A stretch of 64,000 nt of DNA. Origin: Cyclobacterium roseum (GTDB lineage Bacteria; Bacteroidota; Bacteroidia; Cytophagales; Cyclobacteriaceae). Positions within the stretch are counted from its first letter, which is position 1, and each line of letters starts with the position of its first letter. A program made the position numbers and the translations under genes. The stretch lies in assembly GCF_010119225.1 (NCBI RefSeq), contig NZ_WNKF01000011.1:124001-188000 (forward strand), written 5' to 3'. The notes beneath the pieces are model-generated. The model made no database searches and had not been told where the DNA came from. It saw only the letters and a list, made by a program, of their open reading frames with translations. This document shows positions 43,216-51,133 of this stretch, piece after piece.

Positions 43216-46050
43216 ATGAAAACCTACCACCTGCTTTCCTTGTCTCTTTTTTTGGGTCTTCTCTCCTGCGGGCCTGGCACCCGGGATGAGGAGGCTCCGC
43301 TTTTGTTTGTACCGGATGACCTGGAAGTGAGCCTGTGGGCCAGCAGCCCGCTGTTTCACAATCCCACCAACATGGATGTGGACGCCAAAGGCAGGGTATG
43401 GCTTACAGAGGCTGTTAATTACCGTGATTTCCGCAATGCCGATGGGCACCTGGTAAGGGAAGCGGGAGACCGGATCATGATCCTGGAGGATAGGGATGGA
43501 GATGGAAAGGCCGACACTTCACAGGTGTTTGTGCAGGATGAGGATTTACGAAGCCCTTTGGGCATTGCTGTGGTAGGCAATCAGGTAATCGTTTCCTGTT
43601 CTCCAAATGTGATCGTGTATACGGATACCGATGGAGATGATATTCCCGATAATAAAGAGGTTTTTTTGACCGGATTCGGAGGAAAGGACCATGACCACGG
43701 TTTGCATGCCGGCCAACTGGGTCCTGATGGGAAATGGTATTTCATTACCGGCAATGCCGGGCCTCATCAGGTTAGGGACAAAGAGGGTTGGACCCTGCGC
43801 TCCGGCAGCGTTTACAATGAATACACGCCCTACAGCACCGAAAACGTGCCGTCTCAGGTAAGTGATGATGGGAAAGTGTATACCGGAGGGCTGATTATCA
43901 GGATCAATCCTGATGGCAGCGGCATGGAAGTGATGGCTCATAATTTCCGCAATGCCTACGAGGTATTTGTGGATTCCTTTGGCAATATGTGGCAAAGCGA
44001 TAATGATGACCAGACCGCCTCCTGTCGCAGCACCTGGCTGATGGAGGGAAGCAATGCCGGCTTTTTCAGCGAGGAAGGAGACCGTACCTGGCAAGCGGAC
44101 CGACGGCCGGGTCAGACCATAGCGGAAGCGCATTGGCACCAACACGACCCCGGGGTGTTGCCTGCAGGCGATATTTACGGGGCAGGCTCTCCAACCGGAA
44201 TGCTGCGCATCGAAGGAGACGAATTGGGGGAAGCATACCGGGGTTTGTTGCTCGCTGCCGATGCGGGAAGAAACATTATTTTTGGCTATCATCCCAGGCC
44301 GGAGGGAGCCGGGTATTCCCTGGCAGAAAGACAAAATTTTATCGCTTCCGTTGACGTGGACAACGAAGGCTACATCTGGCATCAGGTAGAAGCGGATACC
44401 AGCAAGTGGTTTCGGCCCAGCGATGCCACCCTGGGAACGGATGGATCCCTTTTTGTAGCCGATTGGTATGATCCCATTGTGGGCGGACATCAGATGCGGG
44501 ACAAGGAAGGGCAGGGAAAAATCTACCGCATTACCAAAAAGGGGCAGGACTATCCCAAAGCCAGCATTGATTTCGCGACCGTTTCCGGTCAGGTAGCGGC
44601 CTTGCGTAACCCTGCCGTACACGTGCGTGCCAGGGCAGCCCAATTACTGCAAAAACAAGGCGCAGCGGTAATTCCCGAATTGGAAACCCTGCTGGATCAT
44701 GCCAATCCCTTTTACCGGGCCCGGGCGATTTGGTTACTTGCTGGAATGGGAGCACCAGGAATACAAAAAATTCAACCGTTGTTGCGAGACAAAAATCCGG
44801 AACTGGTTCTCACAACGGTCCGGGCCCTGGCCGCCCATGCTCCGAATACCTTGCTGAGGGAAGCGGAAGGGGTTCTGTTAAATGCCGACCCCCTGGTCAG
44901 GCGGGAATTGGCGATATTGTTGCGGCATGAGGATTATGAAAAAACAAGCCAAATTTATGCCTACCTGATCGAAGGTTACGATGGAAAAGATCCCTGGTAC
45001 CGGAATGCATTGGGGATCGCTTTAAGCGATAGGGCCAATGAAGTATTTGAAGCGGAATGGCAAGGATTGGATCCCCTGGAATGGAGCCCGGAACAGGCTT
45101 CCCTGATATGGGAGCTGCATCCTGAAGCGGCGATTTCTGCCCTGAAGCTTCGGATGGAAAGCGAAACCCTGAGTCCCGAAGAACGGATGCAGGCGCTGGA
45201 AACCCTGGCCTTTATCCCTCATAAGCAAGCGGCAGAAGTGTTTCTGGAACTAGCCGAGGAGGAAGGCAGCCTGGCCGAACAGGCCCGCTGGTGGTTGCAA
45301 TTCAGGAAATACAACGAATGGCAGGCATTTCTGGAAGATTGGGAGCCGCCCTTGGACAATTTGCCATCTGCCCAACCGGAACTCCTGGCATCCCTGGAAA
45401 GGCTGGGTGATAGTCTGGCTACCGGAGATCAGCAGCGGGAAGCACTGAAAATACTGGCCGAAAGCCCGGAGGGCAGGTTGCACCTGGCACTATTGGCGGT
45501 CAAGGGAAGTATTCCCGATTCCCTGCAGGCGCAACTCCCGGAGGAATGGTCTTCCGAAGGCAGGCCTGCCGTAAAGCACTTGTTGGCCCAGTTTTTTGGC
45601 AGGCCACAGGAAGTGGAAGAGGCCGCAGTTAATGCACTTGAGGGCGATGCAGCGGCGGGTAAGGTATTGGCTGCTCAAAACTGCCTGGCTTGCCACCGCA
45701 TCGGGGAGTCGGGAAATGATATTGGTCCCAACTTGAGCGGTATTTGGCAAAAGATGGATGCTCCTACCCTGGTAAATGCGATTGTGCAGCCCGATGCTGC
45801 TATTGGTTTCGGTTCCGAATCCTGGTTGGTTCGCCTGAAAAACGGGGCAGTGCTTTACGGGTTGTTGCAGTCCAACGGTCCGGTGGTCACGGTGCTGGAT
45901 AGTCAGGGGCAACGGTTTGTAATTCCGGCATCTGACGTAGCAGAGAAACGCCAGGTACCGCTTAGCCTGATGCCCAAACCGGCAGAAATGGGACTGATGG
46001 CGCAGGACATTGCCCATATCCGGGCCTATCTGATGCAGGGAGATCTGTAA
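43216..46050 (+). CDS. Membrane-bound-dehydrogenase-type protein with HEAT repeats and cytochrome c
   Basis: A 944-residue lipoprotein, lipobox cysteine C18 (LGLLSCGPG). Residues about 25-430 form a beta-propeller of the PVC-type heme-binding protein group (VDAKGRVWLTEAVNYRDF, GLHAGQLGPDGKWYFITGN, HNFRNAYEVFVDSFGNMWQSDNDDQ). About 450-700 are alpha-helical HEAT-like repeats (VHVRARAAQLLQ, NPFYRARAIWLLA). A cytochrome c domain with CLACH near 823-827 follows, and a final segment VRLKNGAVLYGLLQSNGP. The propeller is related to the sugar dehydrogenase two genes upstream. It ends a tight operon and probably acts in the periplasm or on the outer membrane; the substrate is unknown. Confidence 0.85.
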   Translation: MKTYHLLSLSLFLGLLSCGPGTRDEEAPLLFVPDDLEVSLWASSPLFHNPTNMDVDAKGRVWLTEAVNYRDFRNADGHLVREAGDRIMILEDRDGDGKADTSQVFVQDEDLRSPLGIAVVGNQVIVSCSPNVIVYTDTDGDDIPDNKEVFLTGFGGKDHDHGLHAGQLGPDGKWYFITGNAGPHQVRDKEGWTLRSGSVYNEYTPYSTENVPSQVSDDGKVYTGGLIIRINPDGSGMEVMAHNFRNAYEVFVDSFGNMWQSDNDDQTASCRSTWLMEGSNAGFFSEEGDRTWQADRRPGQTIAEAHWHQHDPGVLPAGDIYGAGSPTGMLRIEGDELGEAYRGLLLAADAGRNIIFGYHPRPEGAGYSLAERQNFIASVDVDNEGYIWHQVEADTSKWFRPSDATLGTDGSLFVADWYDPIVGGHQMRDKEGQGKIYRITKKGQDYPKASIDFATVSGQVAALRNPAVHVRARAAQLLQKQGAAVIPELETLLDHANPFYRARAIWLLAGMGAPGIQKIQPLLRDKNPELVLTTVRALAAHAPNTLLREAEGVLLNADPLVRRELAILLRHEDYEKTSQIYAYLIEGYDGKDPWYRNALGIALSDRANEVFEAEWQGLDPLEWSPEQASLIWELHPEAAISALKLRMESETLSPEERMQALETLAFIPHKQAAEVFLELAEEEGSLAEQARWWLQFRKYNEWQAFLEDWEPPLDNLPSAQPELLASLERLGDSLATGDQQREALKILAESPEGRLHLALLAVKGSIPDSLQAQLPEEWSSEGRPAVKHLLAQFFGRPQEVEEAAVNALEGDAAAGKVLAAQNCLACHRIGESGNDIGPNLSGIWQKMDAPTLVNAIVQPDAAIGFGSESWLVRLKNGAVLYGLLQSNGPVVTVLDSQGQRFVIPASDVAEKRQVPLSLMPKPAEMGLMAQDIAHIRAYLMQGDL

Positions 46051-46055
46051 AAATC

Positions 46056-46085
46056 TTGTACACTATCGGTTTTTAGTTAATTTTG
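46056..46085 (+). promoter_or_regulatory. glyS: Strong promoter of glyS, with almost no leader
   Basis: TTG (46056-46058), a 19-base spacer and TAATTTTG (46078-46085), matching both the -33 and -7 consensus of Bacteroidota promoters. The glyS ATG is at 46091, only 5 bases after the element, so the transcript should begin at or within a few bases of the start codon. Confidence 0.75.
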
Positions 46086-46090
46086 CGCCC

Positions 46091-47557
46091 ATGGCAAAAT
46101 CAGCACAACCTCAGGAAAGCAATCTGCTTAAAGATATTATCGCCCATGCCAAGGAGTATGGGTTTGTGTACCCCTCGTCGGAAATTTACGATGGCCTGCA
46201 GGCCGTCTACGATTACGGCCCCTATGGGGTAGAATTGAAAAATAATCTTAAGCGCTTGTGGTGGGAATCCATGACCCGCCTGAACGATAACATAGTGGGA
46301 GTAGATGCGGCTATTTTTATGCATCCCACTACCTGGAAGGCTTCCGGTCACGTGGACAGCTTCAATGATCCCATGGTGGACAACAAAGACAGCAAAAAGC
46401 GGTACCGTGCGGATGTGTTGATCGAAGACAAAGCCGCCCAATACGAGCAGGCAGGAGAAGCGGAACGGGCAAAGGACCTTTTGGCGGCCATGGGCAAATT
46501 GCTGGATGCGGAAGACTTTGCCGCCCTGAGAGAGTTGATGATCAATGAAGGCATTACCTGTCCCATGAGCGGCACGGCCAACTGGACCGAGATCCGGCAG
46601 TTTAACCTGATGTTTTCCACCCAGGTAGGATCGGTATCGGAGGATTCTTCCACCATCTACCTGCGACCTGAGACGGCACAGGGTATATTTGTCAATTTCC
46701 TGAACGTGCAGAAGACTGCCCGGATGAAAGTACCTTTTGGCATCGCTCAGATTGGCAAAGCCTTCCGGAATGAGATCGTAGCCCGGCAGTTTATATTCAG
46801 GATGCGGGAATTCGAACAGATGGAAATGCAGTATTTTGTTCGACCCGGTACGGAAATGGAATGGTACCAAAACTGGGCCAAAACCCGGGTAAATTGGCAC
46901 CTGGCCCTGGGAATCCCCGAAGATAAAATCCGGCGACACGATCACGACAAGCTGGCCCACTACGCCAATGCCGCGCTGGATATCGAGTACCAGTTTCCTT
47001 TCGGATTTAAAGAGGTGGAGGGCATTCATTCCCGCACCGACTTTGACTTGAAGGCGCATCAGGATTTCAGCAAAAAGAAGCAGCAGTACTTTGATCCGGA
47101 AGTAAATAAGAACTACATCCCTTACGTGGTCGAAACCTCCATTGGAGCGGATCGGCTGTTTTTGATGACCTTGTGCAATGCCTATACAGAAGAGCAAACT
47201 GGGGACAAAAGCAGGGTATATCTGAAATTCCACCCTGCGATCGCACCGGTGAAGGCGGCTATCTTGCCTTTGACCAAAAAGGATGGCTTACCAGAAAAGG
47301 GCAAGGCCATCTTTGAGCAATTGAAGTATGATTTCAACATTATCTACGAGGAGGCGGCCTCTATCGGCAAGCGCTATGCCCGGCAGGATTTGATCGGGAC
47401 GCCCTTCTGCATCGCCGTAGACCACCAGACCCTGGAGGACGATACCGTCACTATTAGGCACCGGGATACCACGGAACAGGAGCGGGTAGCAATATCCGAT
47501 CTGCACGGCAGGTTGTCGGAAGCCTGTAGTTTTCGGACGGTGTTTGAGAAGATATGA
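46091..47557 (+). CDS. glyS: Glycine-tRNA ligase (dimeric type)
   Basis: A 488-residue class II synthetase of the alpha2 type used by Bacteroidota, unlike the alpha2beta2 enzyme of E. coli. Visible family blocks: HAKEYGFVYPSSEIYDGLQAVYDYGPYG at the start, motif 2 with FRNEIVARQFIFRMREFEQMEM, motif 3 region VVETSIGADRLFLMTL, and the anticodon-binding domain (about 385-488) with IGKRYARQDLIGTPFCIAVD. The start is the first ATG; codons before it lie in the promoter. It follows the dehydrogenase operon by 40 bases but has its own promoter. Confidence 0.96.
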   Translation: MAKSAQPQESNLLKDIIAHAKEYGFVYPSSEIYDGLQAVYDYGPYGVELKNNLKRLWWESMTRLNDNIVGVDAAIFMHPTTWKASGHVDSFNDPMVDNKDSKKRYRADVLIEDKAAQYEQAGEAERAKDLLAAMGKLLDAEDFAALRELMINEGITCPMSGTANWTEIRQFNLMFSTQVGSVSEDSSTIYLRPETAQGIFVNFLNVQKTARMKVPFGIAQIGKAFRNEIVARQFIFRMREFEQMEMQYFVRPGTEMEWYQNWAKTRVNWHLALGIPEDKIRRHDHDKLAHYANAALDIEYQFPFGFKEVEGIHSRTDFDLKAHQDFSKKKQQYFDPEVNKNYIPYVVETSIGADRLFLMTLCNAYTEEQTGDKSRVYLKFHPAIAPVKAAILPLTKKDGLPEKGKAIFEQLKYDFNIIYEEAASIGKRYARQDLIGTPFCIAVDHQTLEDDTVTIRHRDTTEQERVAISDLHGRLSEACSFRTVFEKI

Positions 47558-47572
47558 TGTTTCCCTCCCCGG

Positions 47573-47589
47573 TCCGCTCCCTGAGCGGA
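47573..47589. repeat. Hairpin next to the glyS stop
   Basis: TCCGCTC (47573-47579), loop CCT, GAGCGGA (47583-47589). It lacks a T-run, so it is not a clear terminator. The CCCTGAGCGGAGTCGG wording resembles a palindromic extragenic unit common in this phylum. Confidence 0.5.
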
Positions 47590-47601
47590 GTCGGTACTGA
47601 C

Positions 47602-47725
47602 CGTCATTGCGAGCGCAGCGAAGCAATCTGAATCGAAGCGTTTATGTAGGGAGTTCGAAAATTGGCATTTGAATACGTGGGATGTGTACGTATACCAACA
47701 GACTGCCGCGGATACGTGGAACGTT
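47602..47725. repeat. Dispersed repeat B, copy 1 (CGTCATTGCGAGCG unit)
   Basis: Starts CGTCATTGCGAGCGCAGCG and continues with AAGCAATCT, GAAGCGTTTATGTA and AGTTCGA blocks, ending in GACTGCCGCGG. Related copies lie at 52777-52936 and 52971-53110, and a truncated one at the left edge of 48695-49122. It carries no open frame of its own and lies directly downstream of glyS. Confidence 0.8.
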
Positions 47726-48102
47726 CTTCCATCCAGCCAGGGTAACCAACATTACTCTGTGCTCTCTTTAATTTTTTTGTCGCAAAGGACACAAAGGAGC
47801 CACAAAGAACACGAAGGTTTTTTACAAGCTCCTCTGTGGTTTCTTTGGGCTCTCTGTGACTAAAAATTTATTACGAATTTTTCGATCTACCAGCAGTACC
47901 CCGTCTAGGTGAGTTTGAAACGTCACACTTCCATTTTTCGGTTCATGAATAGATTAATTTACCATTAAAGCATTTGAAATAGCTAACCGTGAACCTTCCT
48001 GGGAACGCCTTTTCGTGGGTTCAATCTGAGCCGGCATTACAAATGCCTCAAATACGCTTCCGCAGAGATATAAGGGTGTAGAAAAATTCTACACCCAGCG
48101 GA
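47665..48102 (+). repeat. Direct repeat of about 430 bp, copy 1
   Basis: Matches 48695-49122 at a constant shift of 1030 bases, changing to 1020 after a 10-base length difference near the right end. Much of it is identical, for example the TGGAACGTTCTTCCATCCAG block and GGGAACGCCTTTTCGTGGG. It contains repeat-A (CAAAGGACACAAAGGAGCC ... CTCTGTGGTTTCTTTGGGCTC), which can fold back on itself as a long imperfect hairpin. No coding function is apparent. Confidence 0.88.
48074..48096. repeat. Perfect 10-bp-stem hairpin at the right end of copy 1
   Basis: GGGTGTAGAA (48074-48083), loop AAA, TTCTACACCC (48087-48096). In copy 2 the left arm is lost and only ACACCCAGCGG remains, so the two copies differ exactly at this hairpin. 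Confidence 0.7.
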
Positions 48103-48694
48103 TTCTCAATAGGCCATGATGTCCACAAATGCCTCTTACTGATAACAGATTTCAAACCTCAGGCGTGAAGGGCCGCTGGCACTAGCGACAAGCCGTTTTC
48201 AGGAATGAGGTTATTTGCTGCTAATGCAAGAAATTCCACGTTACAGATACCCCGGGTTGCACCTCCTGCGTCGGCATACACGGGTCTACTAACATGGCAG
48301 TCCGCCGGTGTTGCTGTTTTAATTATTTCATTCTGAATTTTGCGTTTTAAAATTGTTAGATCTCGCTGGGACTAGGTTAGCCGAGGCGACGGAAATCAGG
48401 CATATCGGATATAGCGCAAGTATTCGTTCCTGTTGCCGATTTTGACGCAATTACTAGCTTTGATAAAATATCTAGAGATGAAAAGCGGGCGGGCCGACAC
48501 AAAACCGGGGGCGCGGGAGGCTGTGGGGGGAAGGATTTTTGTGTCTTGATCTTTTGGTACTTTTGGATCAAGCCAAAAGTACGAAAGGAATTGGCGTTAA
48601 CTACCATCATCAGCCTCTGTCCTGCAATAAGCGAAAGTCTGCGGTCCAATCGTGTCAGGTTCCAAAATAATCCCTCCCGACTTGACCGGAACAG
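48103..48694. other. Non-coding spacer between the two repeat copies
   Basis: 592 bases with no convincing gene; short frames here lack homology signs. It holds the hairpin unit at 48557-48582 and a G-rich stretch around 48490-48530. It may be a stack of decayed mobile-element remnants. Confidence 0.5.
48557..48582. repeat. Palindromic extragenic unit
   Basis: GTACTTTTGG (48557-48566), loop ATCAAG, CCAAAAGTAC (48573-48582), a perfect 10-bp stem. It lies within the wording CTTGATCTTTTGGTAC ... GGATCAAGCC, which recurs in intergenic regions of many Bacteroidota genomes (known pattern, not searched here). Confidence 0.65.
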
Positions 48695-49122
48695 ACAGTT
48701 GAAAACGGCGGATGTGAACGTATTTCGACAGACCGTCGCGGGTGCGTGGAACGTTCTTCCATCCAGCCAGGGTAACCAACATTACTCTGTGCTCTCTTTA
48801 ATTTTTTTGTCGCAAAGGACACAAAGGAGCCACAAAGAACACAAAGGTTTTTTTCAAGCTCCTATGTGGTTTCTTTGGGCTCTCTCTGACTAAAAATTTA
48901 TTACGAATTTTTCTATCTACCAGCAGTACCCACTCCAGGTGAGTTTGAAACGTCACACTTCCATTTTTCGGTTCATGAATAGATTATTTTACCATTAAAG
49001 CATTTGAAATAGCTAACCGTGAACCTTCCTGGGAACGCCTTTTCGTGGGTTCAATCTGAGCCGGCATTACAAATGCCTCCATGCCGTTTTCACCTTAATA
49101 TAAAAATTTCACACCCAGCGGA
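48695..49122 (+). repeat. Direct repeat of about 430 bp, copy 2
   Basis: Second copy of 47665-48102. Differences are single bases in the left third, a near-identical middle, and a replaced stretch around 49081-49110 where copy 1 has the GGGTGTAGAA hairpin. It ends about 15 bases before the stop of the CBM9-like gene on the minus strand. Confidence 0.88.
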
Positions 49123-49138
49123 GGTACGTTTAGTTAAT

Positions 49139-49831
49139 TTATTCTTTTATTACCGTTTTGCCAAAAGCGGAAGGGATATGAAAATCAGGCGTTGGGCTTT
49201 CTGGTCTTATCCAGGAAAACCAGGTAACATCTTCGGTTACCAAACTTTTATAGTCGGCTCGAAAGATTCCAAGATAAAAGGGGGATGAGATCCCCAGTTC
49301 TTTTAGTTCGAGTAGGGAGATCTTGCCTTCAACCATGTATCCCGTTTCCGTGATTTTGGCAGCCAGCTCTTTGCTGGTAAAATCCCAACTTTGGTTAAAA
49401 TCACGGTAATGGGCCGCAGAATAATCGAGCACGTTTCCATTCGGGTCAATTTCGATGCAATAATACCTTGCCAGCGTTGTATCGCTGGAAAAAAAGAGTT
49501 CAACCCGATCTTCCCTTTCTACAGATGCCTCGTTTTCAAAAGGAACGGTTGTAACGGTATTGTCCCGCACATCAAAGACGAAATTCAAATATTTTGGCGA
49601 AACAAAGGCTCTGAACGTTGTTTTATCGACATTTTCTTCGTTTGGCCAGGGAGAAACCAACCCTTTAATTACCCTGGCTTGTTCCCATGCATCTTCGTCA
49701 ATAATGCCGTCTGCCACTATTTCGCTTTCTATGGAAGGAATGGCGAGTCGGGACGGTGTTGAATCTCCGCAAGAGAAAAGTAACAATACTAGGGTGAACA
49801 GGTACGGTTGCCGATCTGAGATTTTAGTCAT
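49139..49831 (-). CDS. Carbohydrate-binding family 9-like lipoprotein
   Basis: A 230-residue lipoprotein with lipobox cysteine C21 (LVLLLFSCGD). The single domain (about 35-228) matches the CBM9/DOMON-like group of Bacteroidota: ADGIIDEDAWEQA at the start, the sheet NFVFDVRDN, DRVELFFSSD, and YYCIEIDPNGNVLDYSA. I chose ATG 49831, which places a normal-length signal peptide; an ATG at 49876 adds 15 residues rich in lysine and arginine. It probably binds sugar at the cell surface or in the periplasm, with no catalytic domain of its own. Chitinase and NTF2-like genes lie nearby on the other strand. Confidence 0.82.
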   Translation of the reverse strand: MTKISDRQPYLFTLVLLLFSCGDSTPSRLAIPSIESEIVADGIIDEDAWEQARVIKGLVSPWPNEENVDKTTFRAFVSPKYLNFVFDVRDNTVTTVPFENEASVEREDRVELFFSSDTTLARYYCIEIDPNGNVLDYSAAHYRDFNQSWDFTSKELAAKITETGYMVEGKISLLELKELGISSPFYLGIFRADYKSLVTEDVTWFSWIRPESPTPDFHIPSAFGKTVIKE

Positions 49832-50155
49832 TTTTACTTTTCTGTTCTGTTTCTGTTTTCTGATGACCTGATTCATGCGTTTATAATTGGTTTTTCCATA
49901 CCTGACATTGTTCGGTTACCGGTACATCCCATGCCTGGCCAGGCGGTTTTCGGGCATGATGAAATGAAATGTATCCAAATGTACACACTCCTGGTGAAAA
50001 AAATTCTTTCAAAAAAACAAAAGAAATTCTAGATTGAGGTAGTGTTACTGGGTAAATAACGTACCAGGTGCAATTTACCCAAAGCGGCACTCCAAAATTT
50101 TTGAATGTGAAAAACCTTCAGAGGATTAAGTGAAACCTTTAACCGTATATCAATT
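49832..50155. other. Divergent intergenic region
   Basis: 324 bases with no gene. It includes the palindrome GCCTGGCCAGGC at 49933-49944, enclosed by ATGCC (49931) and GGCAT (49953-49957), which could fold into a short hairpin. No convincing promoter pair was found on either strand. Confidence 0.4.
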
Positions 50156-50650
50156 ATGCATGTAAAAAACAACCTGTTAGTCTTTCTTCTGCTATACTCG
50201 CTGAACGGATTTTCGCAAAATAGCGATAGCCAAGATCGTGATCGATTGGCCGAATTAGACGCGTTCTGGATCGAAGTTTCACGTACGATCGAAGAGGGCG
50301 ACTTTGAAGGCTATGCAGTCACGTTTCATGAAAAGGCTACGTTGGTTTCCGGTGTTAGCGGGGTCGCCTATCCGATCGCTAAGGCCCTTGCCGGATGGAA
50401 AAAAGATTTTGACGATACCCAATCCGGAGTAAGGAAGTCATCCGTGGCATTTCGATTTAACAGGCGATTAGGAGACCCTACCACCGCCTATGAAAGTGGA
50501 ATTTTCCACTATTCCTTTGAATTGAATGGAGAAAAGCAGGGCTATTACATCCATTTTGATGGCTTGTTGGTAAAAGAGGGCAGCTGGAAAATGATGATGG
50601 AATACCAAAAAAGTCGGGCCACCCAAGAAGAATGGGATGCGTTGGAATAG
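50156..50650 (+). CDS. Secreted NTF2-like (SnoaL/DUF4440-type) protein
   Basis: A 164-residue protein with a signal peptide ending near residue 20 (LNGFSQ). The rest fits an NTF2-like cone: a helix LAELDAFWIEVSRTIEEGDFEGYAVTF, the HEKATLVSG turn typical of the group, then strands ending in YIHFDGLLVKEGSWKMMMEY. Such proteins bind small ligands or act as stress-related isomerases; no function can be assigned. Its neighbours are a CBM9-like lipoprotein on the other strand and a chitinase gene downstream. Confidence 0.78.
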   Translation: MHVKNNLLVFLLLYSLNGFSQNSDSQDRDRLAELDAFWIEVSRTIEEGDFEGYAVTFHEKATLVSGVSGVAYPIAKALAGWKKDFDDTQSGVRKSSVAFRFNRRLGDPTTAYESGIFHYSFELNGEKQGYYIHFDGLLVKEGSWKMMMEYQKSRATQEEWDALE

Positions 50651-51133
50651 GTTCGGGAAAACGAATATACTTTAAAACAGGAATTTAACCTGTGATTCCC
50701 TTGCGACCTTTTAACGGACCTTTCTTTCTTTATTTCATCTGTTTATAATTTTCTTTAAGTTGCCACATAGCCTGTCCCGATCTTAAATCGGGAGAATCTC
50801 GCGTGCTTTATAATCATCCCTCCGTGGGTCGCTTGCGTCATGCTCGATTTCATGAAAGCATTTACCCAGCATGGGATTTGTTTACTTTTACTGTAACCGC
50901 CATTGCCGTTGCTATTTCTCTTTTTGAATAACCGTTTTTTTAAACTTCTCTTTTTCTACGGCATCCCCCTGGTTTTAATTAGTTCAAAAGTGGCTGCTGA
51001 CGACGCAGGGGCCACCCAAAATGCCCAATTTATAAAATAAAATTTTCAGGTTTTGCTTTAACTTTAACAAAAAATTTATTTAATTGATTAATGAAACACC
51101 TTACCTGACCTACGTCCCTAAAAACGAACAAAC
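50651..51133. other. Intergenic region with hairpin and a possible tiny reading frame
   Basis: 483 bases before the chitinase gene. A hairpin TCCCGAT / ATCGGGA lies at 50775-50793. A frame at 50924-51040 starting with TTG would give 38 residues with a hydrophobic signal-like start (RFFKLLFFYGIPLVLISS) and a short polar tail; it could be a small secreted peptide or debris of a lost gene. The rest is AT-rich with no clear signal. Confidence 0.35.

Noticed and set aside
48546-48893. A 115-residue reading frame inside the repeat island
   Set aside because: It runs through a palindromic unit and repeat A, whose other copy reads differently; composition and content do not look like a protein.
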